Assembly: GCA_963756455.1 (NCBI GenBank)
Contig: CAVWNC010000004.1
Location: 930,001 to 994,000, forward strand
From: DASQPA01 sp963756455
Lineage (GTDB): Bacteria > Acidobacteriota > Thermoanaerobaculia > Multivoradales > UBA5704
Reading direction: 5' to 3'
DNA length: 64,000 bases
This document shows positions 1 through 8,185 of the stretch, piece by piece; position 1 is the stretch's first letter, and each line of letters begins with the position of its first letter. The notes under the pieces are model-generated. The model was not told where the DNA came from. It ran no database searches and was given only the letters and a program-made list of their open reading frames with translations. Both the position numbers and the translations under genes were made by a program.

Positions 1-152
1 AGAGGGCCGCCTACTGGAATCGGGAGACTCTCCGGAGCTTCCTCGAACACGCCATTGAGGCTGCGGTCCGCCGGATCGAAAAGGAGCAGGGGCTCGCCTC
101 CCTGCCCGATCCCAGCCCGTCGCTTCGCCGCGGTCGCCCCCCGCGGATCTAA
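1..152 (+). CDS. C-terminal end of a small ribbon-helix-helix-like plasmid protein (partial)
   Basis: Only the last 49 codons are in the window; the frame starts at base 3 and stops with TAA at 150-152. The visible tail has an amphipathic helix (T-L-R-S-F-L-E-H-A-I-E-A-A-V-R-R-I-E-K) followed by a basic end R-R-G-R-P-P-R-I. Short DNA-binding proteins of the RHH/CopG type that accompany ParA or mobilization genes on plasmids often end this way, but the N-terminal strand that would prove it is missing. Its position directly upstream of mobC and a relaxase supports a plasmid maintenance or transfer role. The family assignment is tentative. Confidence 0.4.
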   Translation, partial: RAAYWNRETLRSFLEHAIEAAVRRIEKEQGLASLPDPSPSLRRGRPPRI

Positions 153-598
153 AGGCGGATCGGCGCTTCGACCAGCGCTCACCCGCCCCAGACCCACCCT
201 TCACTCCCGGCACGAACCTCGTCGCCTTCCCGGCAATTTCCCTTCCCCGTTCCGTCGTTTCCCCCACCCGCCCAAGACAGTGGCTGCGCCACCTCCGCCC
301 GGAACCCCCGCGCGATCCCACCGCCCGGGCGAGGAGCTAGCAATGTTTTTGTCAGGCGAAAACGGGACCGGGCCTGGCGGCCCGCCCCCGTCTTCGCCTT
401 CCAAAAACGCCAGGCAAGGGCTACCGCCCCTGCACCCCGAGCCGCTCACTCCGTTCGCCGCTCCGCACACTTGCGCGCGCGCAAGCGTGCAGAGAGCCCC
501 AGGTGCGTGTCGACGCGAGATCACTCCTGAAACGCTCCCGGTTGATCTCGGTTTCCACAAATATTGCCTTTAGCGCATTGCTTTCATACCTTGGAGCC
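153..598. other. Non-coding leader of the mobilization operon with candidate oriT palindrome
   Basis: About 446 bases without a convincing gene, lying between the RHH-like tail and mobC. It contains a perfect 16-bp palindrome CTTGCGCGCGCGCAAG at 470-485 and a shorter GGGCC/GGCCC stem at 370-383. Origins of transfer of mobilizable plasmids usually lie just upstream of mobC and relaxase genes and contain an inverted repeat beside the nick site, so this is the best oriT candidate in the window. No nick consensus was recognised with certainty. Confidence 0.35.
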
Positions 599-1006
599 AT
601 GTCCCGTCGACGGCGTCCCGAGATCCATATCCGCTCCAACCCGCCCAGCGGCCGGCCCTCGCTGCCGCCTCAACTGCGGCTCTCGAAAAACCTTTTTCTC
701 CGGGTGCTCCCCGAGGACTACGCGGCGGCGGTCGCAGGAGCGGCCGCCGCCTCTCTCGACCTCTCGACCTACCTGCGTCATCTCCTGCGGCACCGGCGCA
801 TCCCCGTCCTGGCACCCGCTCCCACGCTCGCGATGGTGCGGGAGATCTCGCGGCTCGGGGTCAACCTGAACCAGCTCACCCGGCTCGCCCACACCGGCCG
901 GGTCAGCACTCGCCTCGAGCCTCTCCTCGAAGAGATCCGCGACCAGATCGCCGCCTTCCACCGCCAGCTCTTCCACCTCGACGACGATGATCACTCGTCC
1001 GATTAA
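599..1006 (+). CDS. mobC: MobC-like mobilization accessory protein
   Basis: A 135-residue protein starting at the ATG at 599, preceded by GGAG at 593-596; a longer reading from 503 adds a non-homologous N-terminus. MobC proteins are small ribbon-helix-helix DNA-binding partners of plasmid relaxases and help open the origin of transfer. Here a basic, Arg-rich N-terminus leads into a predicted strand (Q-L-R-L-S-K-N-L-F-L-R-V-L-P), then helices and the diagnostic MobC-family stretch R-E-I-S-R-L-G-V-N-L-N-Q-L-T-R-L-A near residues 80-97, and an acidic C-terminus. The gene overlaps the relaxase start by 20 bases, indicating translational coupling in one mob operon. Confidence 0.8.
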   Translation: MSRRRRPEIHIRSNPPSGRPSLPPQLRLSKNLFLRVLPEDYAAAVAGAAAASLDLSTYLRHLLRHRRIPVLAPAPTLAMVREISRLGVNLNQLTRLAHTGRVSTRLEPLLEEIRDQIAAFHRQLFHLDDDDHSSD

Positions 1007-3926
1007 GGGTCAGGGGTTCCGAGGGCTCCTCAACTATCTTGCCGAGCCGGAGCACGCCCGGCTCCTCGGCGGCAACATGCAGGGACAAAACCCCCGCGAG
1101 CTCGCGCGCGAGTTCGGCCTCGTCCGTCGGCAGCGGCCAGGCGTCCGACGCGCGGTCGCCCATATGTTCTTGAGGCCCGCTCCGGGGGAGTTTTTCTCCG
1201 ACCAGGAGTGGCAGAGCATCGCAAGCTACTTCGTCTCCGGCATGGGCTTTGACGAATCCCCCCATGTCGTCTACCTGCACGCCGAGCCTCACCCCCACAT
1301 CCACATCGTCGCGTCGCGGATCACCTATGACAGGAAGGTGGTCAGCGACAGCAACGACTACGCGCGGGCGAGTGTCCTCCTCCGCAATATCGAGCGGCGG
1401 TACGGACTCCGGGTGGTCCCCACCCACCCCGAGATCGCCGCCCCCAGCCTCGGCGATTTCGGCCGCTCTCGACGGACCCAGCTGCCGCCCTTGAAGACCC
1501 GGCTCCAGGAGATCCTGGGGAGCGTCGAGTACCCCCTGACCCTCGCCGCCTATCTCGACCACCTCCACCGCCAGGGCGTCACCCTGCTCCCCAACCTCGC
1601 CCGCACCGGGCATGTCTCGGGAATCTCGTACCTCTATGAGGGCAATGTCATGAAGGCCTCCGACCTCGGCCGCAATCTCTCCTGGGCCGCGCTCCGCAAG
1701 CGCCTCTTCCCGAGCCCCGACGACTCGGCCCAGCTCGTCGCGGAGCGGGAACGCGCGCAGCAGATCCTGTCTCCGGGTTCTCCAGTTCCTGCGGCACCCG
1801 TACCACCCGATCCTTCTCTCCGCACGCCGGAGCCCATCGAGCCACGCCGAGCGCCCGAGCCGCCCGACATCGCCCGCCCGCGGGATCGAAGGGAGCCCGA
1901 GTCCCCGTCCTTCGGGCGAGACCGCCAGTCCGGCCGCGGAATCGATCAGGAGATTCGAGACCTCGACCTCTCGGCGCTCGCGACCGCCTTCCGCTCCCAG
2001 ACCCGCTTCGCCCCCGAGCCGGCGTTCTTCCTCCCGCCCGCTCCCGAAAGGTTGCCGGCGCTCGCTGCCGAGGCACGCGCGGCCTTCGACGGACTCGCCG
2101 CCGCCGAGCGAGCCCTCCGGAGCTCGACCCCAGAGACCTACCCGGCCCTGGCCCTCACTCACGCCGCCCGCGCCGCCAGCGTCGAGCGGCTCGAGCGAGA
2201 GCTCGCGACCTTCGGTCCCGAGCCCGTTCCCCGCGGCCTCCCCGCGGATCGACTGGCCCTCTATCTGGAGACCCGGTTCCAGCTTCACGAGGCCGTGAGC
2301 GCTCCGCCCTCTCCCGGCCGTGACCGGGAGACCGCGTCGCTCGCGGCGCGCCTGGCCGAGCTCGCGCCGCGACCGGAGGGCGAAAAACCGCGTCCTCCCC
2401 TCTCGGAGCGGCAGCTCCAGATCACCCTCACCGAGCAGCGCGAAGCACACCTCCAGTTGCACCGGGAGCTCACCGCCCCGGCCCCAGAACTCGGGACCTT
2501 CCGGGCCGCGGTAGAGCGCTCCCTCGACCGGCACGCCGATCTCGAGAGATTCGGCATCCGACTCGAAGCGCGTCTTCATGCCCTGCATCGGGAGCACTCC
2601 CGCCTCTCGACCCGTCTCGGCGATTCCGGAGAGGAGCTCCCCTCGGCTTCGAGGACCGGCGACGGACCTCCTGGGGCGCCCACGGCAAGTCGCCAGCGAG
2701 GCCTCGCGGAGCCGCAGCCCGAGTCTCCTCGCCTACATGCTATCGAGAGACGGGTCCAGACCCTGGAGCCCCTCTTCCTCCGGGCTCGCCTCGGCATCGC
2801 CGATCGCGATCTCGGTCTCCTCGAGCGGCACTTCCTCACGAGGCCCTCCACCGAGACTCTCGACCGCTACACCGGTCTCCTCCGGGATCGCGAGCGTCTG
2901 GAGGGCCGCCACCGCGAGATCGCGGAGCGCCGGCCTTCTCCACCCAAAATCGACCTCGATCGGGCTCGTTTCCAACTCCTCCAGGAGCCCTCCGGCGAGA
3001 ACCTCCTCCGCTACCGCCAGGCGGTCTCCGCCGCGACCGTCGCCGAGGAGCGCCGCTCCTTCGCTGAGGCCGCCGCCGCGCTCACGCGCCATCGCGGCGA
3101 CTTGGCTTCGGCGCTCCAGAGCGCCGATCGGCAGGCTTCCTTCGCCCGTGCCGCTTCCACGGTCGAGGATCGCCGGGGTCGCCTGGCTGAGGCCCTCCGG
3201 GAGACTCGGCCGGTGCAGTCCTCCCCCGCCACCTCGCCCCGGGCGGCGGAATCCGCTCTCCGCACCGCGGCGAGCCGGTACATCGAGTCGCGGGAGAGGC
3301 TCGCCGACCACGCTCCCCTGCCGCCACGCCGGGGGACGACCTTCGACTATGCGACCCATGCTCGGCAGACGGATCTCTCTCCTGCCTCGCTCGATCGGCT
3401 GCGGCGAAGCGCCGTCGCCGACCTCCGGCGCTCTCCCGCGCTGAGCCCGCTTCCCCGGCCGCAACCGGTCGATGCGGGCCAGCCGGGTCTCTCTCGCGCG
3501 GAGTCCCTCCGTCTTGCGGTGGCGCGGCTCCAATCGAGCGAGGCCGCGCTCCAGGCGCAGCTCCGGGGCCTCTCGACGCTCGAGCGCCGGGCGCTCCCGG
3601 GAAGCCGGCCTCAGGCGACGCCCGAGACCTATCGACGGCTCGTCGCGACCCTCGACCGGCACCGGCAGGCTCTCGCCGACGTCGAACGCCTTTCGCGGCC
3701 GCGGCTCCTCTCGCCGCGCGAGTTTCTACGCCATCGCGCCTTCCGGAACCGCCCCCAGGAGGGGCTCGCGGCCTGGATTCGTCACGCCTCCCGGAGCGGC
3801 CTCTCGCCCTCCCGGATCGGCGGCGCTCTCCGTTCGCTCGCGCTTCCCTCCTTCGCCGGCGCCGGGGTCCGCGCGGCGAAGAATCTGGCGACCCGCTTCC
3901 TCCACGATCAGGTCCACGAACGCTGA
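987..3926 (+). CDS. MobA/VirD2-like relaxase (MOBP type)
   Basis: A 979-residue relaxase that would nick oriT and pilot the strand during mobilization. Residues 1-130 form the relaxase core. An N-terminal G-L-L-N-Y-L-A-E-P segment contains the likely catalytic Tyr17, followed by G-G-N-M at 28-31. The metal-binding histidine motif H-P-H-I-H lies at 102-106 (His102, His104, His106). The remaining ~750 residues are Arg/Glu/Leu-rich and probably largely helical, with no recognisable helicase or primase motif. The start overlaps mobC, and traF follows after six bases. Part of this coding sequence (about 2456-3580) is repeated in decayed form at 59.2-59.7 kb. Confidence 0.88.
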   Translation: MITRPIKGQGFRGLLNYLAEPEHARLLGGNMQGQNPRELAREFGLVRRQRPGVRRAVAHMFLRPAPGEFFSDQEWQSIASYFVSGMGFDESPHVVYLHAEPHPHIHIVASRITYDRKVVSDSNDYARASVLLRNIERRYGLRVVPTHPEIAAPSLGDFGRSRRTQLPPLKTRLQEILGSVEYPLTLAAYLDHLHRQGVTLLPNLARTGHVSGISYLYEGNVMKASDLGRNLSWAALRKRLFPSPDDSAQLVAERERAQQILSPGSPVPAAPVPPDPSLRTPEPIEPRRAPEPPDIARPRDRREPESPSFGRDRQSGRGIDQEIRDLDLSALATAFRSQTRFAPEPAFFLPPAPERLPALAAEARAAFDGLAAAERALRSSTPETYPALALTHAARAASVERLERELATFGPEPVPRGLPADRLALYLETRFQLHEAVSAPPSPGRDRETASLAARLAELAPRPEGEKPRPPLSERQLQITLTEQREAHLQLHRELTAPAPELGTFRAAVERSLDRHADLERFGIRLEARLHALHREHSRLSTRLGDSGEELPSASRTGDGPPGAPTASRQRGLAEPQPESPRLHAIERRVQTLEPLFLRARLGIADRDLGLLERHFLTRPSTETLDRYTGLLRDRERLEGRHREIAERRPSPPKIDLDRARFQLLQEPSGENLLRYRQAVSAATVAEERRSFAEAAAALTRHRGDLASALQSADRQASFARAASTVEDRRGRLAEALRETRPVQSSPATSPRAAESALRTAASRYIESRERLADHAPLPPRRGTTFDYATHARQTDLSPASLDRLRRSAVADLRRSPALSPLPRPQPVDAGQPGLSRAESLRLAVARLQSSEAALQAQLRGLSTLERRALPGSRPQATPETYRRLVATLDRHRQALADVERLSRPRLLSPREFLRHRAFRNRPQEGLAAWIRHASRSGLSPSRIGGALRSLALPSFAGAGVRAAKNLATRFLHDQVHER

Positions 3927-3932
3927 CCCGCC

Positions 3933-4502
3933 ATGCGTCCTCCGAAGCTCCTCTGCACGGTCCTGGTCTCCTCCCTCGCCTTCTTCCTCGTGCGGGTCAA
4001 CGTCTCTCCCTCGCTTCCGCGCGGGTTCTACTGCCGGCTCCCCGGGCGCCGGCTGACCGCCGGCACCCTGGTCACTCTCTGTCTCCCACCTGGAGCCTCC
4101 GCCCTCTACCGAGACCATGCCCGTGCCCCCACGGGCTCCTGTCCGGACCGGCTGCCGCCCTTTCTCAAGGCCGTCGCCGCCACCGGCGGCGACCCGGTGA
4201 CCTTCAGACCCGAGGGCCTCCGGGTGGCGGGAGAGCTCCTCCCTGCCTCCGCCCCGCGTCGCCTCGACTCCGCCGGCCGGGTCCTTCCGCATTTCCCCTA
4301 CGGCACCTACCGCCTTCCTCCGGGCACGGTCTGGCTCTACGCCCCAGAGCCGCGCTCCTTCGACAGCCGGTACTTCGGCCCGCTGCCAGCCGCGGTTGTC
4401 CTCTACCCGGTGATGCCGCTCTGGCTCTTCGCTCCGCCGCCTCCGCCCTGCCACCTGCGTCCCTTTTCCAGCCGCCTCGATTGGAGACCTCCCCATGCCT
4501 GA
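3933..4502 (+). CDS. traF: TraF-type conjugative transfer signal peptidase (S26 family)
   Basis: A 189-residue membrane-anchored serine protease of the TraF branch of S26 peptidases, which in conjugative plasmids matures pilin or other transfer proteins at the periplasmic side. A single N-terminal membrane segment spans about residues 6-22. The Ser-box reads N-V-S-P-S-L-P-R-G-F-Y, giving Ser27 as the probable nucleophile. The Lys-box reads F-L-K-A-V-A-A-T-G-G-D-P with Lys79 as the general base. A later S-F-D-S-R-Y-F-G-P-L (box E-like) is also typical. It follows the relaxase by six bases and its end overlaps the coupling-protein start by eight bases. No pilin or type IV secretion channel gene is visible here. 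Confidence 0.85.
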   Translation: MRPPKLLCTVLVSSLAFFLVRVNVSPSLPRGFYCRLPGRRLTAGTLVTLCLPPGASALYRDHARAPTGSCPDRLPPFLKAVAATGGDPVTFRPEGLRVAGELLPASAPRRLDSAGRVLPHFPYGTYRLPPGTVWLYAPEPRSFDSRYFGPLPAAVVLYPVMPLWLFAPPPPPCHLRPFSSRLDWRPPHA

Positions 4503-6519
4503 GCCCGAATCGCTCTACCAGCTTCCCACCCTCGTCCGGCGAGAGATGCGCCGGTTGGCGTCGCTCCTCCTCTTCGAGATCCTCGCCGCCGCTCTTCTCG
4601 CCAATGTCGTCTATACCCAGAGCCTGGCGCTCCGTTGGGGAGGGAGGGCTGCGTTCTTCGGGCGGCCTCTCCTTCATCTTTCGGCCTACCCGTCCTGGCC
4701 CGCTCTCGCGGTCGCCGTTCTCGCCACGTTCCTCGTCCTCCTGGCCCTTCTTCGCCGCCCCCTCGCCCGTCTTCCTCTCCTCTCGCCTCTCGTTCTCCCC
4801 ACCTACGCCGCCCTGGGACCGCTCTATCCGCCCCTCGGTTATCTCCACTGGCCGAGAGCTCTCCGCCAACAACCCGCCCTCGCCCCGGCTCTCCACCAGG
4901 CCTTCGTCCTCGCCACCGGCTACGCCGCCCTCTCCGCCCTCCTCGCCCTGGTTTCATACCTCGCTCTCCGCAACGCGCTCGAGGAGAGTGGCGACACCCA
5001 CGGCTCCGCCCGTTGGGCGACCGCCGAGGAGATCTCAGAGATGGGGCTCGACGACACCGAGGCGCCGGTCGTCGGCGCCTATACGCCTCCGGACAGACCA
5101 GCCCGCTACCTGCACGACGCCCAGGACCGTCACGTCTTCGTCTTCGCGCCCAGCGGCTCGGGGAAGTCCTCGGGGCTCGTCATCCCGACTCTCCTCTCCT
5201 GGCCGCACTCGGTGCTCGTCCTCGACGTCAAGGCGGAGCTCTTCCACCACACCGCGGGCTACCGCGCGGACACGCTCAAGAACCGCTGTCTACGCTGGGA
5301 TCCGGCCGATGCGACGTTCCGGAGCGCTCGCTACAATCCTCTCTTCGAGATCCGACCGGGGCCGGAGGACGTGGCCGGAGCGATGCTCCTCGCCGACAAC
5401 CTCGTCGACCCAGACGGCAGAAACCAGCATCGCGACTTCTGGAAGCAGTCCGCCCACTCCCTCCTGGTCGGGCTCCTCCTCCACACCCTCTACGCCGAGC
5501 AGAAAAAGACCCTCTCTCATACCGCGCACATCCTCGCCCACTCCGAGCACACTCTCGCGCGGATGGTCCAGGCCAACCACGACGCCGGCAGAAAGATGGG
5601 CTGGCTGGACTCGAACGGCCAGCCGACCCTCACCCATCCGATCATCGCCGACGCCGCCCGCGCTCTCTTGGAGCAGGACCACCGCACCCGCTCGGGCATC
5701 GTCGCCGAGGCCCTGAGCCACCTCGCCCTCTACCACGACCCCATCGTCGCCGCGGCGACCGAGACCTCCGACTTCGCGCCGCTCGACCTGGTCGATTCCG
5801 ACCCGAAGGCCTCCCCCATCTCGCTCTATCTGACGATCGCACCGGCCGAGCTCGTTCGTCTCCGCTCGCTCATCCGGATCACCTTGAATCAGTTCTGCCA
5901 GGCCCTGACCCGCTCGCTCTCTTTCGATCCGGCGGCGAAGCGCCGGCCTCTCCTCCTCGTCCTCGACGAGTTCACGGCTCTCGGCCGGCTCGATTTTTTC
6001 TCCGCCGCGATCGCCTATCTCCGGGGCTATGGCATCCGCGTCTACATCTCTGTCCAGTCATTGGCCCAGATCCACGACGTCTACGGGCAGAACCAGAGCA
6101 TCACGACCAACTGCGGCGCCCAGGTCGCCTTCGCTCCCAACGACGTCCCCACGGCGAAACTCCTCTCGGAGATGGCAGGCCAGTTCACGGTCCACTACGA
6201 TCGCCGTTCGGACAGCGGCGGGCTCTTCGTCAGCCGTCCCAACTTCACCCACACCGAAACCTCCCGCTCGCTCTTGACTCCGGACGAGCTCCGCCGACTC
6301 CCTCGCGACGCGGCGATCACTCTCCTCGCCAACCGGCATCCCATCCTCGGCACCTACCTGCCCTACTTCGACCATCCCGTCTTCGGGCCTCGCGCCCGCG
6401 TGCGCCCACCGGAATCCACTGACCGGATCCAGCACGACTGGACTCACTGGACATCCAGGTTTGATCCCACGGCCCCCGGGGAGGTCGGCGAGCTTACCGG
6501 CACCGGCAGCCTAGACTGA
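4495..6519 (+). CDS. virD4: VirD4/TraG-type conjugative coupling ATPase
   Basis: A 674-residue inner-membrane ATPase that would bring the relaxase-DNA complex to a type IV secretion channel. Hydrophobic helices occupy roughly residues 20-40, 66-88 and 134-158. The Walker A loop A-P-S-G-S-G-K-S-S-G lies at about 218-227 (Lys224) and Walker B L-L-L-V-L-D-E-F at 486-493 (Asp491, Glu492). It is followed by the T4CP-typical Y-I-S-V-Q-S-L-A-Q region. The start at 4495 has GGAG just upstream and overlaps traF. It is the last gene of the mob operon. Because VirB components are absent nearby, the element may depend on a channel encoded outside the window. Confidence 0.92.
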   Translation: MPEPESLYQLPTLVRREMRRLASLLLFEILAAALLANVVYTQSLALRWGGRAAFFGRPLLHLSAYPSWPALAVAVLATFLVLLALLRRPLARLPLLSPLVLPTYAALGPLYPPLGYLHWPRALRQQPALAPALHQAFVLATGYAALSALLALVSYLALRNALEESGDTHGSARWATAEEISEMGLDDTEAPVVGAYTPPDRPARYLHDAQDRHVFVFAPSGSGKSSGLVIPTLLSWPHSVLVLDVKAELFHHTAGYRADTLKNRCLRWDPADATFRSARYNPLFEIRPGPEDVAGAMLLADNLVDPDGRNQHRDFWKQSAHSLLVGLLLHTLYAEQKKTLSHTAHILAHSEHTLARMVQANHDAGRKMGWLDSNGQPTLTHPIIADAARALLEQDHRTRSGIVAEALSHLALYHDPIVAAATETSDFAPLDLVDSDPKASPISLYLTIAPAELVRLRSLIRITLNQFCQALTRSLSFDPAAKRRPLLLVLDEFTALGRLDFFSAAIAYLRGYGIRVYISVQSLAQIHDVYGQNQSITTNCGAQVAFAPNDVPTAKLLSEMAGQFTVHYDRRSDSGGLFVSRPNFTHTETSRSLLTPDELRRLPRDAAITLLANRHPILGTYLPYFDHPVFGPRARVRPPESTDRIQHDWTHWTSRFDPTAPGEVGELTGTGSLD

Positions 6520-6657
6520 ATCCGACAGACCGACCTTCGCTGCACGTTGGGTAGGAGAAGATAGCAATCCGTCGAGCCTCGGCGATGGAGCTTCGCGACC
6601 GGACTGGCAGAACGCCAGGGCGCGCTATCCACGAGCTGGAGCTCGATGCCTACGACT

Positions 6658-7262
6658 TTAGTTTCGCCACGGGCCACCGGATGCCCAGGTCCCGAACTTC
6701 GGAGCACCCCGGAGCAGATCGTCCAGGATCGGCAAGAGAAAGGGCCGCAGAGCGTTCAGGATCTCGGCGCCAGGATTCTGTCCCACCGTCAGACCCGCAC
6801 GTCGAGCGAAGGCCTGCACCTGTTGGGCGCGCGAAGGGTTTTCCCAGTAGGCAGGCGTCAGCCCGACCGGTTCCTCCACCGGCAGGGGCGTGCGCCGCCG
6901 CGCGAAGGTCTGGCGGACCGCCTCCGCCAAGGTTCTGCGATCGAGCTCGAAACGGCCCGCGAGGTAATGGAGGTCGAAGAAGTCTTTGATCCGGCTGTTG
7001 CGGTCCCCGAGCACGACGACGGCTTCGAGCTTCTCGGCGATGACAGCCTCTGGCGAGTAGGCGAGGATTTCGGGGGCTGGAAACCCCAGAAGCGCAGGAT
7101 AAACACAGGGCTGGGCGGGAGGCCACACCGAGTGATCGGACCACACCCGAAAGAGCATCTTACCTTTGAGAACAAAGCGATCTCTCGTGCTGGATACCCC
7201 GAGCTGAGGGAGAAATCTCTCGAAGCAGAAGCTCGTGAGGAGCCTTTGGAAGTCGTCTCCGG
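6658..7262 (-). pseudogene. AbiEii nucleotidyltransferase toxin, internally deleted (copy 1)
   Basis: Reading right to left, an AbiEii N-terminal piece (F-V-L-K-G-K-M-L-F-R-V-W-S-D-H) is joined directly to the C-terminal half. That half begins V-W-P-P and continues with L-G-F-P-A-P-E-I-L-A-Y-S-P-E and the family hallmark N-S-R-I-K-D-F-F-D-L-H. Compared with the second copy near 59.75-60.19 kb, about 245 bases encoding the catalytic nucleotidyltransferase core (R-A-T-R-D-L-D-L-L) have been lost between short similar sequences. The C-terminus is complete, stopping at 6658. AbiEii is the toxin of a type IV abortive-infection toxin-antitoxin pair; this copy cannot be active. Confidence 0.8.
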
Positions 7263-7377
7263 TGATGGTGACGACTGAAGTCGCGGAGCGCTTCGACGGT
7301 CACGTCGATGTCGATCTTATGGCGGTACTTGAAGCAGTCGGCGACTGTTTTGGCCGCCGAGTACACGCGGACATCGA
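7263..7377 (-). pseudogene. AbiEi antitoxin C-terminal scrap fused to repA and abiEii remnants
   Basis: About 38 codons matching the C-terminal part of the intact AbiEi antitoxin at 60.2-60.8 kb: V-R-V-Y-S-A-A-K-T-V-A-D-C-F-K-Y-R-H then V-E-A-L-R-D-F-S-R-H-H. It is joined on one side to an internal repA piece (junction near 7377) and on the other directly to abiEii sequence (near 7263). The deletions removed the antitoxin's N-terminal DNA-binding half and the repA C-terminus. An open frame from 8101 to 7160 runs through the chimera but is an accident of fusion. Confidence 0.75.
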
Positions 7378-7826
7378 GTTGTGAAACCTGCGCATCAAGC
7401 GAACAGGCAGTACCACTGGGCTGTTGCGCAGATAGTCGTGGAATGCCGGGTCGAGGACGATCCCGTACCGCTTCAGGTCGACAGGGAGAAAGGATAGCTG
7501 TCCCGTGGCCAGCAGTCGCCGGGCCTCGGCTCCGTCCCCTCGGTGTATAGGCCCTCTGGATCGGCCTCATGTTGAGACGTGCCGTGCCGGTCGGGGTCCG
7601 CAGGAGCAAGGTCATCGAGAGGCTGAGGAGACGCTGCAGGCGCTCCTCGAAGCGTCGGTACTGCACTCCGGAACGGGCGAGTTGGAAGGCCTCGAAGAAG
7701 TCGGTCAGGCTGGCGAAGTTGACGAAGCCGGTGTCGTAGGTGAGGGTGGTGATCCAGGCGAGCAGGGCGCGGTCGGCACCGCAGCGATGGGAACGTCCGG
7801 CTCCGTCGTCGAGAAGTAGACGGTCA
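7378..7826 (-). pseudogene. Plasmid replication protein RepA, internal fragment (copy 1)
   Basis: A minus-strand stretch nearly identical at DNA level to the middle of the intact repA at 60888-61934. In both, the encoded segment includes A-L-L-A-W-I-T-T-L-T-Y-D-T-G-F-V-N-F and F-E-E-R-L-Q-R-L-L-S-L-S-M-T-L-L-L. The N-terminus is replaced by a protein-kinase scrap and the C-terminus by an AbiEi scrap, and small indels break the frame around 7400-7510. Together with the two right-hand copies it forms a direct repeat bracketing about 50 kb that includes the NRPS. Confidence 0.78.
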
Positions 7827-7827
7827 A

Positions 7828-7995
7828 GTGAAGCCGGGGAGATGCGGACGAAGCGCGCGGCCTCCGCGCTCGACCATCCGAACATCTGCACCATCCGGCC
7901 AACATCATCATCACTCCCAGGGGCGAGGCGAAGATCGTCGGCTTCGGGCTCGCCAAGCTCGCCGGCCAGATGGGGCTCACCAGGAAGATTGTTCT
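7828..7995 (+). pseudogene. Remnant of a Ser/Thr protein kinase catalytic domain
   Basis: Two kinase pieces are visible on the + strand in different frames. The first encodes A-A-S-A-L-D-H-P-N-I-C-T-I, typical of the alphaC-beta4 region of bacterial Pkn/Hanks-type kinases. The second encodes A-N-I-I-I-T-P-R-G-E-A-K-I-V-G-F-G-L-A-K-L, the end of the catalytic loop and the DFG region, here G-F-G in place of D-F-G. The ~80 residues that normally separate them, including H-R-D-L-K-P, are missing. Such kinases are abundant in Acidobacteriota; this one is clearly dead. Confidence 0.72.
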
Positions 7996-8055
7996 CGCTC
8001 CAAGGCATTCGGGGCATCCCCCTTTGCTGCACCTTGGAATCCTCCGGACGGCCGA

Positions 8056-8110
8056 CTGGCTGCGTGGAGCGCCCGACGGAGGCCGCCCGCAGATTCAACA
8101 TGGCCCAGTA
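8056..8110 (+). repeat. Left arm of ~54-bp inverted repeat flanking the cysteate-synthase-like gene
   Basis: The reverse complement of these bases aligns to 9444-9497 with about five mismatches and one single-base gap. The two arms face each other on either side of the 8186-9424 gene. Neither arm encodes a recognised product. The arrangement resembles the ends of a small mobile unit or an inverted duplication of a decayed sequence. No target-site duplication was identified. Confidence 0.65.
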
Positions 8111-8185
8111 GCGAATTTTTCTACTACACGTCTTAATTTACCCTATACTACCCGATAGAATTGTCTCTCTTGCACGGAGAACCCC
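8111..8185 (+). promoter_or_regulatory. AT-rich promoter-like leader of the cysteate-synthase-like gene
   Basis: A short A/T-rich island in GC-rich DNA. It holds a -10-like TATACT at 8144-8149 and a Shine-Dalgarno-like ACGGAGA at 8174-8180, six bases before the TTG start at 8186. No good -35 hexamer at the expected spacing was seen, so promoter placement is a guess. Confidence 0.4.

Noticed and set aside
903..2597. Long minus-strand open frame opposite the relaxase
   Set aside because: It is a shadow of the relaxase gene produced by high GC codon bias; no domain is recognisable.
7160..8101. 313-codon minus-strand open frame as a real gene
   Set aside because: It is a chance fusion of repA and AbiEi fragments with out-of-frame AbiEii and kinase sequence.
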